A DNA stretch of 64,000 bases from Microplitis mediator (GCF_029852145.1 NC_079974.1:22484082-22548081); one strand, 5' to 3'. Positions 25,201 through 37,160 are shown, counted from the stretch's first letter. The notes: generated by a model from the sequence alone, not told the origin. Numbers and translations are program-made.

Positions 25201-26466
25201 TAGACAAAAGTCCAGTCTTCAACCAAGATGAAATTCGAGATTAAACCAAGACAAAATTTGAGACTAAAATCAAGACAGCAACCACGACTTTAATCTAAGA
25301 CTTTATATTAGACAAAAAATTCAAAAAAACGTTAAATTGAAACAGAAACTAAATTTAAGACTAAAATCAAACAGTAATTCAAGACAAAATCCTAGACAAA
25401 ATTCAAGTCTCAAACCGAGACAAAATTATAGACTTAAATTTTTATGGACGGTTATATTAGTTAGTTACCAATTCGAATGTTTCAAAATAAATGACTTCTT
25501 ATAGGGTAAAAGTACCATTTGTGGCCACTGCTCCATTTTTGGACATTTAATACTTTATTTTAAATAATGAAACCGTATTAAAAAAAATTTCATTGCAATA
25601 GTGTGATAACACGGAAAAAAGAGCAGTTGAAAAATTATAGTTTCTACAGTAAAAACAGGTCTTCCGGGCAAAAATCTTTAAACATTAAAGCTTAAACTGT
25701 AATTTTAGAAATTTGTTATAGTAATAAAATTAATACAATTTTAAGCAGCAAATTTTACAGTTTAAATTGACAGTATCGAGTTTGAAACTGTAATATTTGT
25801 TATTTCTGTAAAATGTACTGATAAAAAATTAAATTTTTACAGTTTCAGACTCGGAGCGCTTTACTACTATACGAAACTGTAATTTTTCAACTGCTCTTTT
25901 TTTCGTGAAAAATATCTTCAAACACATTTAAAAAAATTAATTACGTTGTTGCGTATTTTTACAAATTATTTTATTCAAAATTTCTAAGTGGCCAAAACTG
26001 GCCCTAAAATGCTAAAAACGCTACTTCTATTCTATTTGAATTAAATTCTATATAAAACAATTAAATGTGAACTTAGCTATGCGCAACGCTGCCAAACTTA
26101 TTTTTCATTCTATTACATTTTTTTCTAATTCTAAAGCTCGTTACTGATTGGCCTCTTTGAATATTTAATAACACAATATTCAAAATTAAGAAATATATTT
26201 TTCAGGAACTTTATGCTTAGAATCATCACCTCAATCTAAATCTCACCCGTGTAAAACTAATTTCGGATCACCCTGTATAAATATCGTCATAAATTCAATG
26301 AATATCAACTTTGTCGTAAAAAAAAACCAATTATTTAATAACGAAAAAAAAAATTAACTGTGACCTGAATTCGAACCTCGAAGTCCCGACCGAAAAATAA
26401 TTTCTATTTTTTTTTTTACAAATACATTTTTAACTTTTGCAATTCACTATTTACATGAATATCAAA

Positions 26467-26529
<63 letters not shown>

Positions 26530-28945
26530 CTATTAAAAAAAAATTTTTCTGACCCCAATTCACTAAACCCTGAATTAAAATGAATTCTATACATTTTTAA
26601 AAATAAAAATTAAAAATTTAATATTCACATGGAAAATTTTATGTTTAAAAAATCTCTTTAAAAAAAAACTATGACCTGGTTTCGAACCAGGCTTCTATTC
26701 AGCGCTAAATAGAGAAAAGTTAATAAATACTGAAAGAAAAATTAAGAATGTAATTAAAGTCACAAAGAAAATAAGAATGAATAGCAGGACGATATTTTTA
26801 CAATTATTATTATTATTATTATTTCATTCATCGAAATTTCATTCTTGATATCAGATCACGAGGAAGTAAACAGAGCTGGTAGACACAATAAATAATAGGA
26901 GAGTAAGTAAAGCAGGATAGATGGATGAGTTGATTGATAGATTGATAGATAGTGTGAGCATTGTATATTTACCTGAGAAGATTTATTGATAGCGACGTCG
27001 TAGGTGGGCGGCGGCGATGTCATCGAAGGAATCGAATATACCGGATGTGAGTAATTGGGAGCATTCTGATTAAGTAAATGGCTGTCGTGTATTGTGTTCA
27101 TATTCTCACTGGTATTGGGTATTTCGGGGACTGTCTCGTAGGCATGTTCTGTCACTTCGCGTGACAGGCCACTTACAGGAGCATCTAATTCAATTTCAAG
27201 GTCAACATTAGGAATTTATTACTCATTTTTTATTTACAAACTTTGTCGGGTCAAAAATAAAACTTTATTCAGGCTCGTTTTACCTTCCCTGATTAAAAAA
27301 AATGATTTCACACGTTAAATGTCCATAAGAGACAGGATTAGAAATGATTTGAAGGATTAAGAAGTATTTAAAATGATTAAAAAACAAATCATTTTAAATA
27401 CTTTTTAATCATTTTTTTAAATCAGGGTTATTTTCTTTTGAAGTTATCGACGATTTTTCGATAACATCTCGACTTTTTCGACAAATTTAATTTTTTTCAA
27501 CTTTTTGAACTTTTTTCATCTTAGTTTCAACTTATTCGTACACAGTAAAAAATATTGTGTAAAATCAACACAGTTTGTGTGTTAAAAACGGTTGACACGA
27601 AATTTGTGTTGAAATTTCGACACAAATTTTGTGTAACCCCTTTTTAACACAAAGATTATGTTGAAATATCGCCACAAGAGGGCGCAAAGAATTCCACAGT
27701 AACACCCAAAATGTATTAATAAAGAGTGTATAACACATTTTTAATGTTACAAAATAAAGTGACACAAGTTTGTGTTAGTTTAACACACTACAATTTTTAA
27801 CACAAACCGTTTTCGACACAAATACACAATATTTTTTACTGTGTATTTTTTGATCTTAGTTTCAATTTATTCGTCTTTACTTTTAGCACAATAGTCATTC
27901 ATCTTACTTTTGACTTGCTGAGTCAAGTCGAAAAAAAGTTATTTATTTGCCTTACTTTCGCCTTAATTTATAAAAATTATGTCACCGTAGTTTTGACTTT
28001 TTCGCCTTATAATTTAAGTCGAAAAAGTCTAAATCAAATTTCGACTTGATTTAGACTTTTTCGCCTTACATTTTAAGTCAAATAAGTCTAAACCGGCTCC
28101 CTGCCTTTATAAATCCGGAATAATTTCCCATGCAAAAATTTCTCAGCAATAATCACTCAAACAAAAATTGATCCGACACAAAAATTTCTCGCTATATATT
28201 ATTTGCCTTGAAATTCTTCTAGAAAATATGCCTCGAGAAATTATTGCTGAGAAATTTTGTCGCAAGAAATTATTGCATGAGAAGAAAAAGACGGTCGCCG
28301 TCTAAACCAAGTCAATTTCGACTTGATTTAAACTTTTTCGTCTTAAATCGTGACTAAGTAAGCCAGTTAAGTCTAAACCAAGGCTTAAACTCAATGTATT
28401 TCATATCTCCGTAAAAAAAGTCGAGTTTGTCTTATAAAAAACAGCTCCAAATTTCGACTTGGTAAACCAAGTCTAAATCAAGTTTTACTTTTGACCCGGG
28501 TTAATTCAATTTAATTACCAATGTAAGTGTAGTGAGACTCGACCCTGTCGGCACTGCGAGTCCGACGGGACGAATTGATTCTCCGGTCGGATTTGTTAAG
28601 ACTTTTTTCGACCCTCGTCTGATCTGAGGAAGAGGAACAGCCGCAGTGGGGCAGTTTAGAAGTTTGACTGTCGTGACGTTTCTTAGAGCGGCTTTTAGAC
28701 TTTTCTTTTGGCGCAGGGGTCGGAGATACCCGAATGCTTTTTAACAGTTGTTGAGCAATTTCGTAATCTCTCTCATATTCTGGTGACAAGACGAGATTAC
28801 GCGTGTATTTTAATTCGTCTTCACTTCCTTCTTTAGATGATGACACTCCTCTGCGCCAGGTTGAACTTCCATGTGATGTTGGTTCATTTGATGATTTTTC
28901 AACTGGGACTCCGGAGTCACGATGTTGGGTAGTATCGTTTGGCAT
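22161..28945 (-). CDS. PPxY-motif, CaaX-box protein A (336 aa, four exons); unrecognised family
   Basis: Joining 28519-28945, 26973-27184, 23769-24013 and 22161-22287 gives an unbroken 336-residue frame with GT-AG introns of phases 1, 0 and 2. I do not recognise the family. The N-terminal 140 residues are Ser/Arg/Lys-rich and likely disordered. Residues 200-204 read PPPTY and 217-220 PPSY, both PPxY motifs that bind WW domains (known of the motif). PPPP precedes a W near residue 241. The C-terminus is CSIM (333-336), a classic farnesylation-type CaaX box. No signal peptide or membrane segment is seen. The inferred role is a membrane-tethered adaptor for a WW-domain partner, for example a Nedd4-type ligase. 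The ATG at 28945 directly follows an acceptor (AG at 28948-28947), so a 5' noncoding or further coding exon lies upstream. It is transcribed away from gene B. Confidence 0.72.
22385..23380. mobile_element. Foldback element of about 1 kb in the last intron of gene A, with an internal 215-bp duplication
   Basis: The outer arms share 'tgtaattgcccaccc' and 'cgagggtcgcaaa' on the left with inverted counterparts near 23330-23378 ('gaccctcgcc', 'gggacaattacac'). Inside, a segment beginning 'cagtggatagtcactattt' is tandemly repeated (22521 and 22736). Both copies contain the palindrome 'agctataagtatacc' with its inverse. Many 'aatcagtgaa/ttcactgatt' phrases form further stems. Confidence 0.75.
23452..23572. 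mobile_element. Hairpin element with CACGGAAAAA ends
   Basis: The left arm 'cacggaaaaattggaacctg' and 'gttactgttctgta' are inverted at the right as 'agaacagtaacc' and 'ttccaatctttccgtg'. It is about 120 bp and noncoding. Confidence 0.75.
23769..24013 (-). CDS. Protein A third coding exon with PPSY motif
   Basis: The exon starts after AACAG (AG at 24015-24014), with a weak pyrimidine tract, and encodes NGLPPSYGEYLY onward. If read through it meets TAA within the donor, but splicing at CCTAG|GTAATG (phase 2) joins cleanly to the last exon. A retained-intron form would end four bases later at 23765 without the CaaX box. Confidence 0.68.
25168..25458. mobile_element. Nested element with ATATAACCATCCA ends
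   Basis: 'tatataaccatccagac' at the left is matched by the inverse 'atggacggttatat' at the right. The inside is made of 'aagacaaaattcaagacta' phrases. Confidence 0.55.
25506..26035. mobile_element. Nested element related to 20959-21150
   Basis: The left end 'agggtaaaagtaccatttgt' plus 'ccatttttggacattt' match the element at 20959-21150. The right end 'aacgctacttctattct' is its degenerate inverse. It is interrupted by a hairpin at 25611-25907. Confidence 0.6.
25611..25907. mobile_element. Innermost hairpin with CACGG-type ends
   Basis: 'acggaaaaaagagcagttga' at the left and 'tcaactgctctttttttcgt' at the right are inverted copies. The arms continue through 'aaaattatagtttc' / 'gaaactgtaattttt'. 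Confidence 0.75.
26470..26527. repeat. (AT)n microsatellite
   Basis: An uninterrupted alternating AT tract of nearly 60 bases lies inside a gene A intron. Shorter AT tracts occur near 1206, 3330, 9523, 12090 and 49345. Confidence 0.9.
26973..27184 (-). CDS. Protein A second coding exon with PPPTY motif
   Basis: The acceptor is TTAG at 27186-27185 and the donor CAG|GTAAAT. Entry is phase 1 and exit phase 0. It encodes residues 143-213, ending with PPPTYDVAINKSSQ. Confidence 0.75.
27292..27426. mobile_element. Hairpin element in gene A first intron
   Basis: 'cctgattaaaaaaaatgatt' at the left is inverted as 'aatcatttttttaaatcagg' at the right. The centre has 'atttaaaatgatt' and its inverse. 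Confidence 0.6.
27541..27845. mobile_element. Foldback element with ACACAGTAAAAAATATTGTG ends
   Basis: The two ends are near-perfect inverted copies ('acacagtaaaaaatattgtg' and 'cacaatattttttactgtgt'). The arms are rich in 'tgtgtt/aacaca'. The small ORF across it is a by-product. Confidence 0.8.
27895..28500. repeat. Cluster of AAGTCGAAAAAGTC-type direct and inverted repeats
   Basis: Phrases such as 'cgacttgatttagacttttt' and 'aagtcgaaaaagtctaaatc' recur in both orientations within the first intron of gene A, giving several possible stems. Exact ends are unclear. Confidence 0.5.
28519..28945 (-). CDS. Protein A exon with start codon (residues 1-142)
   Basis: It encodes MPNDTTQHRDSG onward, a charged Ser/Lys/Arg-rich segment containing a Cys pair (CGC). 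The donor is ATTG|GTAATT with GT at 28518-28517, phase 1. The acceptor just before the ATG has a strong pyrimidine tract, which supports an upstream exon. Confidence 0.75.
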
Positions 28946-29099
28946 TCTGTGAAAAACAGTTTTATTTTTTTTTTGTAATGATTATTGAAGCGCAGGATTG
29001 GATTTATTTGAGTAATGTAATCAGGGTAAAATATCTAGTCCCCAGTGACCTTAGAAATCAGCCCTTTAAAAATTTAGTTCGTTTTGTGGACCTGTATAA

Positions 29100-30145
29100 G
29101 CAGTTTAAAAATAAATCTATGGAATCATTACTTAAAGCTATGCGTACTTCTTGCCGTAAGATGGAAGGTCAGGGAAAGAAGTTAAATTTTAGGTGTAGTT
29201 CCATCAAAGTTTGAAATTGAAGTTACAGGTTATTATCATGATACGATCGGAAAGATAATTCAATTTATTTATTGCCGTAAGATGGAGGACGAGGACAAGA
29301 AGTTCAATTTCGAAAAAGTAGTTCAGTAGAGGTTTGAAATCAAAATTATTGTTCATTATTATGATATTGACGGCAGACGAAAATTTATTTATTGCCGTAA
29401 GATGGAGGACAAGGAAACGAAGTTTAAGTTTAGAGATAAAGTTCGGTCGGGGGTTGAAATCAAAATTATTGTTCATTATTGTGCTATTGCTGCCAGATAA
29501 AAATTTAATTATTGCCGTAAGATGGAGGGAAAGAAAAAGAAGTTCAAGTTTAGAAGAAGTATTTCAGCCGGGATTTAAAATCAAAATTATTGTTCATTAT
29601 TGTGCTATTGCTGCCAGATAAAAATTTAATTATTGCCGTAAGATGGAGGGAAAGAAAAAGAAGTTCAAGTTTAGAAGAAGTATTTCAGCCGGGATTTAAA
29701 ATCAAAATTATTGTTCATTATTATAATATTGCCGACAGACGAAAATTTATTTATTGCCGTAAGATGGAGGACAAGGAAATGAAGTTTAACTTTAGAGATG
29801 AAGTTCGGTCGTGGTTTGAAATAAAAATTATTGTTCATTATTGTGCTATTGCTGCCAGATGAAAACTTATTTATTGCCGTAAGATGGAGGACAAGGAAAC
29901 GAAGTTCAAGTTTAGAAGAAGTATTTCAGCCGGAATTTGAAGTCAGAATTATGGTTCATTATTATGATATTGCTGGCAAATAAAAATTTATTTATTGCCG
30001 TAAGATGGAGGGCGTGAAAAAAAAGTTCAACTTTAGAAGATCTAGTTCGATCAAATTTTAAAATCAAAATTACGGTTTATTAATATCATACTACTGGTAA
30101 GGTGATAAAATTTATTTATTGCCGTAAGATGGATGTCAATAGAAG
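29100..30145. repeat. Nine-copy minisatellite, period about 120 bp
   Basis: 'gccgtaagatgga' recurs every 120-122 bases from 29153 to about 30121, with 'aaagaagttcaa' and 'attattgttcattatt' in each unit. Because the period is near a multiple of three, frames stay open for 90 codons; these are not genes. Confidence 0.92.
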
Positions 30146-30508
30146 TTAATTATTCGAAAATGAAGTTCATCATAATTTTTATAGCTAAGCTAACGATTTA
30201 TTAAATTTTCTAATCGGTATAAAAATAACTATTGATTAATAACTCACGTAGCAGCAAAAATAAAGAAAAATAAAAAAAAAGGGTTTTATTTAAAATTATA
30301 TATGCTGACATTTCAATAGCATTAATGTTAAGCAAAAAAAAAGTAACGTTTGTTTTTATAATACTAATTAAACGTTTCCAAGCTCGTTCGTTAATGTCAA
30401 CGCTTTTGAATAAATTAACAAAAAAAAAATTAGAGCATGTGTACTTAAAAAAAAAAAAGTAATTCAACAGCTGTATTAATTAAGTAACCTTTTCAAAAAG
30501 GTGACAAT

Positions 30509-30623
<115 letters not shown>

Positions 30624-30846
30624 TTTTAGTTAATGAACTTGGGCTATTAAATAAAATAAGGAGTAATGAAATCCCTAATGAATAAATTCTCGAGTCCGAT
30701 AATTGATTGAATAAAAATAAAGAAGAAGGATTGGGATTTAGATTGAGATTGAGATTGAGGAGGAAGAATTCGCAAGGGACTTTATCGAGATATAAATCTG
30801 ATCCGATAGACTGATAAAATGAAACCGATAAGACCTTTGCGAATAT

Positions 30847-30906
30847 AGGTCGCGAAAACAGGTCGTAGACCGCTGAAAGCAGGTCATTCCGGGGAAAAGT
30901 AGGTCG
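30847..30906. promoter_or_regulatory. Cluster of four AGGTCR nuclear-receptor-like half sites
   Basis: AGGTCG occurs at 30847, 30860 and 30901 and AGGTCA at 30881, all on the same strand. The block is richer in G+C than its surroundings. AGGTCA is the nuclear-receptor half-site core; function here is inference. Confidence 0.25.
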
Positions 30907-31329
30907 TCAACCGATATACGCGTTTATTATGACACGGTGCATCGCCCTGCCTGGGAAACTAGGGCATTTCCTTCTTCCTACTGCGTCCTCTATACAGTTA
31001 TTACCCCCGAGTTATTTTATGTAGGTCATATTTAAATTATGTCACAATAATACACTTTCGCATAAATATATACATCGAAAAACAACCAAACAAACAAACT
31101 TTTCTTGTTAAATGTTGTGTATATTTATTATAACGTAAGAACACTACTCTATTGCTAAGCTTTAAAAGCTTTTAAGATTATAAATTAAGACACTTCTCGT
31201 AATTACGATTAAATCTAAGTTTTTAAATTAATTCCACTGAAAATGATAATAACGAAAATTTAAGCGAAGCAATTTATTACTTTTTTTTACACGGCTGATG
31301 TTTAAGACAATATATAAGATGACTAGACG

Positions 31330-32155
31330 TTTAGGGTGTTCGTGAAAAAGGAGAATTTAATTCCCAACACTTTTTAGTCATCGTAAAAAATTGCCTAGGG
31401 TTAAGTATTAAAAGGTTACGGCGCTTAGAGGGATTTTGATTTATTTGAAGATATATATAATTATTTGTCGAGACTTATAATCGCTGTATCGTTTTAAATA
31501 TTGGTCGTATGATAATTTTTATGGGGACCAAAGTTGTTGGAAATTTAATTTTCTATAAATTTTGTCATGACAAAAAATTTCATAAAACCAACCGTTCAAA
31601 AGTTATAGCAGTTCGAAATATTTGGAAATGTATATCATTATACTCTGAGACTTGAAATCGATATATCTTTTTAAATATTGATTGTATGATAATTTTTATT
31701 GAAACCAAAATTGTTGGAAATTCAATTTCCTACAAATATTGTTTCAACAAAAAACTTCATAAAACCAACCGTTCAAAAGTTATAGCAGCTCGAAATATTT
31801 TGAAATTTTTGGAAATGTATATCATTATACTCTGAGGCTTAAAATCGATATATCTTTTTAAATATTGATTGTATGATAATTTTTACAGAGATCGAAGTTG
31901 TTGGAAATTCAATTTCCTATAAATTTTGTTCCAACAAAAAATTCGATAAAACCAACCGTTCAAAAGTTATAGCAGCTCAAAAAATTTGAAATTTTTCCCG
32001 AATATGTTCATTATTTTTTCTTAGGCTCAAAATCACTAGCTTCAAAAATAATGATCTAAGAATATTTATCTAGTGTAATAAAGATGTAGGAAATGAAATT
32101 CTCTTTTTAAAAAATTTAAAAATACAGACCGAAGGGTATTAAAGATACGTCAGCT
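31330..32155. repeat. Dispersed AT-rich tandem family (block 2), unit about 180 bp
   Basis: Units repeat 'aaatcgatatatctttttaa', 'ttgttggaaattcaatttcc' and 'aaccaaccgttcaaaagtta'. They match the blocks near 400, 33290, 34960 and 40790. Confidence 0.8.
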
Positions 32156-33289
32156 CAATAAGATCCTCGGGGCGATAAAAAATATAATCAGAATTAGGAA
32201 TAAAATCCCGCGGGTGAACCAGCTAAATCAGAGAGCACGAAACCAGGTCAGACTCGGGTCACTGAGCCTCTACACTGGCATCAGCTCACTCTTGCCACCA
32301 ACACATCCAGTGAATCCATTTCGCCCATTCTTATTCATCCACCAGTTCTATCGCCGCTCTTTCGCCATTTCAATTCTCAATGTATATTAATTCCCGTATT
32401 GTTCGTGTATTTTTGGCTTCATTTATTCCCCCAATCCTTTTTTATCCTCACCCACCCCCTCCCCGCCGCCCTTATCTCTGTTATTATTTATTATTAACCT
32501 CCAAAAAAAATTCAACCCCTCATTTATTACCAAAAACGTCCAAAAAATTGCCAGCCCCATTTATTTTAAACCCGCGCCTTTTAAAAAATGTCATCAATCT
32601 TTTTTTTTCCTTGCGGAGGATCATTTCAAAGGGTTTGAATTGATAGTAAGTGTCAGAAAAAAAATAAAAAAATTTGTTTCATTAAAAAAAAATAAAAATC
32701 AATGTTTTGCACGCGTGGTGGTTGATATTACAGACGTTTCGCTTGCATACGCTTTTTAATTTTCTCATCTTTTGGGCTACACGAGACCTTATAAACTACT
32801 ACTACACTCTAATGCACTTCTCTAAAGTCTACGTACATATTTATTTTTTTTTTAAGTATGTACTTTTCTTGTACCAGACATTTTTTTATGTACACAGATT
32901 TTTTTTTAGGTAACTATATTGTAGACATGAAATGACTATGCACTTTAGTTGAATGAGCTTTCAGGGATACGAGTTTTTATTTTTTTGCTTACGCGTTCTG
33001 CTACTGTTCAATCCATAGTTTTTAATAATATTATACTCGGGTATATGGAGTTTTGTAATTTGAATACTCGTAAATTTTTATGTCGGATTATATATTTTAC
33101 AGATGGTAGAAACACAAGGGTAATAAAATATTAAATGAAAAATATATTGCTGCGTACAAAGTGTCCGTAGTTTTCGCTCGACGTATTTTCCGAGGAAAAT
33201 TTATTTATGAGTTGGTTTCATTGAGATTATTTTAGATAATATTTTAATTAAAAATTTTTAATTTGGGAAATAATTTTTTTTACTGATCG

Positions 33290-33945
33290 AATAATTATGA
33301 GATAAGTTGACGTTCAAGGAGGTCATTAAAAAGGGAATTGAATTTTCTATGACTATGGACCGTGAAAATTATTCTGGAATCAATACTTTACAAGATTTAG
33401 CTCTTTAAAGTCGTAGAGACGACTTACATATTTTCCCAAAAATTTCCAAATTCTTTAAACTGCTGTATCTACTGAATTATTGGTCCTAGAATATTTTTTG
33501 TAAGGACCAAAATTGTTGGAAATTTTATTCCTCACAACTTTGGTCCTTTTGTAAAATATCCTAGGACGAATATTTTAGAAGATATAGCCATTAGAAGCCT
33601 TATAACGTAACTATATATTTTCCCAAAAATTTCCAAATTCTTTAAACTGCTGTATCTACTGAACTATTGATCCTAGAATATTTTTTATAGAGACCAAAAT
33701 TGTTGGAAATTTGATTTCTCACAACTTTGGTCCTTATAACAAATATCCTAAAGCCAATAGTTTATAAGATATAGTCATTTTGATTCCCAGAAAGAATAAT
33801 TAATTATTTTTCCAAAAATTACCAAAATCTTCAGAGCGCTATAACTCCGAAACGATTGATCTTACAAAAATTTTCAATCAGACAAAAATTGTAGCGCATA
33901 AAATTTCCTTTCTAATGACCACCCTATCAAATATTTTTAAAAAAT
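33290..33945. repeat. Dispersed AT-rich tandem family (block 3)
   Basis: Units repeat 'tttcccaaaaatttccaaat', 'ctttaaactgctgtatctac' and 'cacaactttggtcctta'. Confidence 0.8.
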
Positions 33946-34959
33946 TATTTCCACAGAAAAAAGGGTTTTTTTCTCATTCGCTATAATAATAATGACACTA
34001 TTATCACTACTAGAGTAATAATTATAATAATATCATTACTTAACTCTTTTATTAAAGTCAAAGGAAAAAGGATAAAGCGAAAAGTAAGTTTGAAAGAACT
34101 AGTGGCAAGATAATTAAAAGAGAAACCTTTTTGTAATTTATATTTTTTTTCTTTTTATTTTTCACTCAGCAGTTGCAGCAATAGCAGTGCCAGCAGTATC
34201 GTGTGACTACGTTCTAACAGAGCACGTTAATTAAAATGTCACATCTCTTTGGAACGAGTATTGGACAGATGTGGCAGCTTTAATCATCTCTTCCATTTCA
34301 ATTAATTTAAATTATACATAAACTTTGGTCCAGGAAAAAAAATATAAAGTTTAAATAGACATAAAAGCAAAAAATATATTTTACTTAATTATTATAAAAT
34401 AAAGTTTAGAACGTGTTTTTGGGTGCATCTATAAATTTTAGGTTGCGTCATCATGAACTTTCATCTGCTAATGAACTTGCCAATTCAGGTCAACCCAAGT
34501 TTCCTACAAGATTATTGAATGTGCAAATTAATACACGTATACATTAATTAAATCATGTTACATGTGCGAGTGTGGGTAAGAGTTAGTATGTGTCTGTATA
34601 TGTGTAATAGGTGAATTAATTTAACATAAAATGTTTGTATTTTCGACAACGATTGACGATAAATATTTAAATGAAATTATGGGGTTTTAAATTTCAAATT
34701 TACTACCTTCGTTTATTTGTTCTGTTCGTTAATACCCGCAGTATTATTATTTGTTATCATTAAATCTTTTGTTTGCTGTTTTTAATTTGATTGGATAAAT
34801 AATTATCAATTATCATTATTATTATAAATTTTTTATTGTTTGTGTTTCACAGCCTGTATACGTGGAGTAAATAAATATCTAGAGAAATTTTGATAAATAC
34901 CGAATTTAATTTTTTGTAATTTCGCTGCGATTTATTTTTCAAGTCAATAATTTGAGAAA

Positions 34960-35480
34960 TTAAATTATATATGATTATTTACCAAGACTTCAAATGACTG
35001 TATCTCTGATACTATCGATCTTAGGTGTTTTTTTATAAGGAGTAAATTTATAGGAAATTTAATTTCCAATAATTTTACTCCTTACAAAATTTACTGTAAA
35101 CTCGATACTTTAAAAGTTACAGCCATTTAAACATTTTGGGAATTTTTGGGAAATTCATAATTATATATGATTTTGTTTTGTCTTAAAATGACTATATCTT
35201 TTAAAATATTGATTTTAACAAAATATTTACTAAGACCTAAGTTATAGAAAATTTAATTATCTACAATTTTTGTCTGATTAAAAAAGTCCGTAGGATCAGT
35301 CGTTTAGAAGTTACAGCCGATTTAAAAATTTGGGAATTTTTGGAAAAATCAAATTTTTTTTTTAAGACTTAAAATAGTCATATCTTTTGAGATATCGATT
35401 CTATGGAATTTATATATGAGTCCAAAATTATAGACAACAAAATTGCCATTTCATTGACATTTTTAATTATCTAATTATTT
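34960..35480. repeat. Dispersed AT-rich tandem family (block 4)
   Basis: It contains 'ggaaatttaatttccaataa', 'aaaagttacagccatttaaa' and 'gggaatttttgggaaa', and is more diverged than the other blocks. Confidence 0.65.
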
Positions 35481-36239
35481 TGAACCACAATCGAGATATC
35501 GATGTTGTCTTTAAAAAGATTCCCAATTCGCGGTTTTTAATTAAAAAAAAATTAATTATCCAATAAGTAATAAATGTAAAAAATATTTCAACTGAAAAAA
35601 ATGTTATCTTTTCATTCATTTAAACGGTACACTTTTTATTACTCGGTTATTGTATTTTTTATTACTTTGAGAATTGAATACATGACCCGAGAGACTGCAG
35701 ATATGAATTGCGAGAATAATAAAAAACTGGGAGCAAAAAGAGTTAAAGGAGTGAAGCCAGGGGGTCGGGAGAAGGGGTAGGGGAGGGGGTAGAATACAGG
35801 AAAAAAAAAGTTTACTCGAAAGAACTACTTATCTGGATGGAGAGAAAATCAATCGACCAATAAATGGCGAAACTATTTGATAAAGTTATTGATTCAGCTA
35901 CTGGGAGAGTGGCCAAGTCACTTTTCATACCCAGCAATGCACTCGTCTGCTTCCGACTTTAAATTTGCATACCTTATTTTTTAAATAAATTATTATTTTG
36001 TTTTGCTACTCCATTAGCGCGAGTAATTTTATTAAAATTCCAATCACCCAGCAATCGATAATTACGAACCTTCTATCAATTTATTGTGTTTATAATTATA
36101 ATTACATTTAATTGTCCATTGTTTTCACTTATTTATTTTTATTGCACTCTGGCAATACGTGTAATTACTTTTATCAATAAGAGTACAATGCCTTTAAACT
36201 ACTCGCTTATTTTATCTCAATGAAAATACTACGTAGTAA

Positions 36240-36710
36240 ACGTTCGCCGTCGATTAAATATTTAGATAAATTTTTTTATTCATTTTTTTTTTTTTTTTTT
36301 AATTAAAAAAAATTAATAATTGAAATTTTTATGTTTTTTTTAATTAAAAAAAATTATTAATTAAATTTTCAAATTTTATTTTTACCAAATAAAAAAAAAA
36401 GAAAATTGGCTTAATTATTTTTTCAAACTAAAAAAAAATTTTTATTAGCACACAATTATTTAAAAAAATTCAATTATTTAAAATTAATAATCACAGGCAG
36501 TAATTAAAAAAAAATTTGTGCCATTAATAAAAAAAATTAAAAAATAAATTTTTTTTGGTTTTTTTCAAAAAAACAAAATTAAAATTATCAAACAATTATT
36601 TATAAAAATTAAATTATTTAAAAATAACAAAAATAGCCAGTAAAAAAAAAAAAGCCAAATTTTGAAAAAAAAAAAATAGCAGATAAATTTAAAAAATAAT
36701 AAAAATTAAA
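36240..36710. repeat. Low-complexity A/T-rich tract
   Basis: It consists almost entirely of runs of A and T with few other bases and no coding or regular repeat structure. Confidence 0.7.
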
Positions 36711-36779
36711 ACGTTACCTCGAAATAGTTGACTCGAAAAATGAGTACTAGAGTTTAACATCGAAGGTAAAGACCCTTGA

Positions 36780-37160
36780 GGTAAATAAACGAGTTATTAT
36801 CTCTTGGTGTGCGTCTTATATCTACAGACAAAAATAGGGGATGTTGCCCGCAGAGTTGGCTGAGGATGACTGGAGCTGCACGTGAGCTCGCCCGCTACGT
36901 GTTCCATTCGGATTTGGATGTGTGCGCGGCACCGGGTGCCCACCCGCCGCACACACTCTCCCTAGTAGTCACTGGGCAAGCTTTAATGCTGTGTTTCGGT
37001 CCCTTCTCTCCCTTTATCGTCTCCCTTGCTCTGAGAGCTTAAAAAGTGTTGTGGGTGGTTTGCCTCGCTTCCTCGCTTCCTCACTACCAACTACTGTTCC
37101 ATCATCCTTTCGAATCGATTTGCTGATAGTGGCAAGCGGCGCGCGCGTCGCTACATTTTT
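36780..37160. other. GC-rich island between divergent genes A and B
   Basis: This CpG-bearing unique stretch (for example 'gcgcggcaccgggtgcccac') stands out in AT-rich DNA. Two overlapping plus-strand frames lack motifs and a good start. A promoter, enhancer or noncoding exon is possible for either neighbour. Confidence 0.3.

Larger units (their letters stand above)
24868..26283. mobile_element. Long foldback element in a gene A intron carrying nested insertions
   Basis: The left end 'tttatacagagtgatccaga' and the right end 'tcggatcaccctgtataaat' are inverted copies. The arms also match through 'attagttttacat' / 'gtgtaaaactaat' and 'agctttagaaat' / 'ctaaagctcg'. Nested insertions fall at about 25168-25458 and 25506-26035, and the latter holds another at 25611-25907. 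No transposase frame is present. Confidence 0.75.

Noticed and set aside
29334..29862. Two overlapping plus-strand ORFs of 90-95 codons
   Set aside because: They are produced by the 120-bp minisatellite and share the same repeated peptide.
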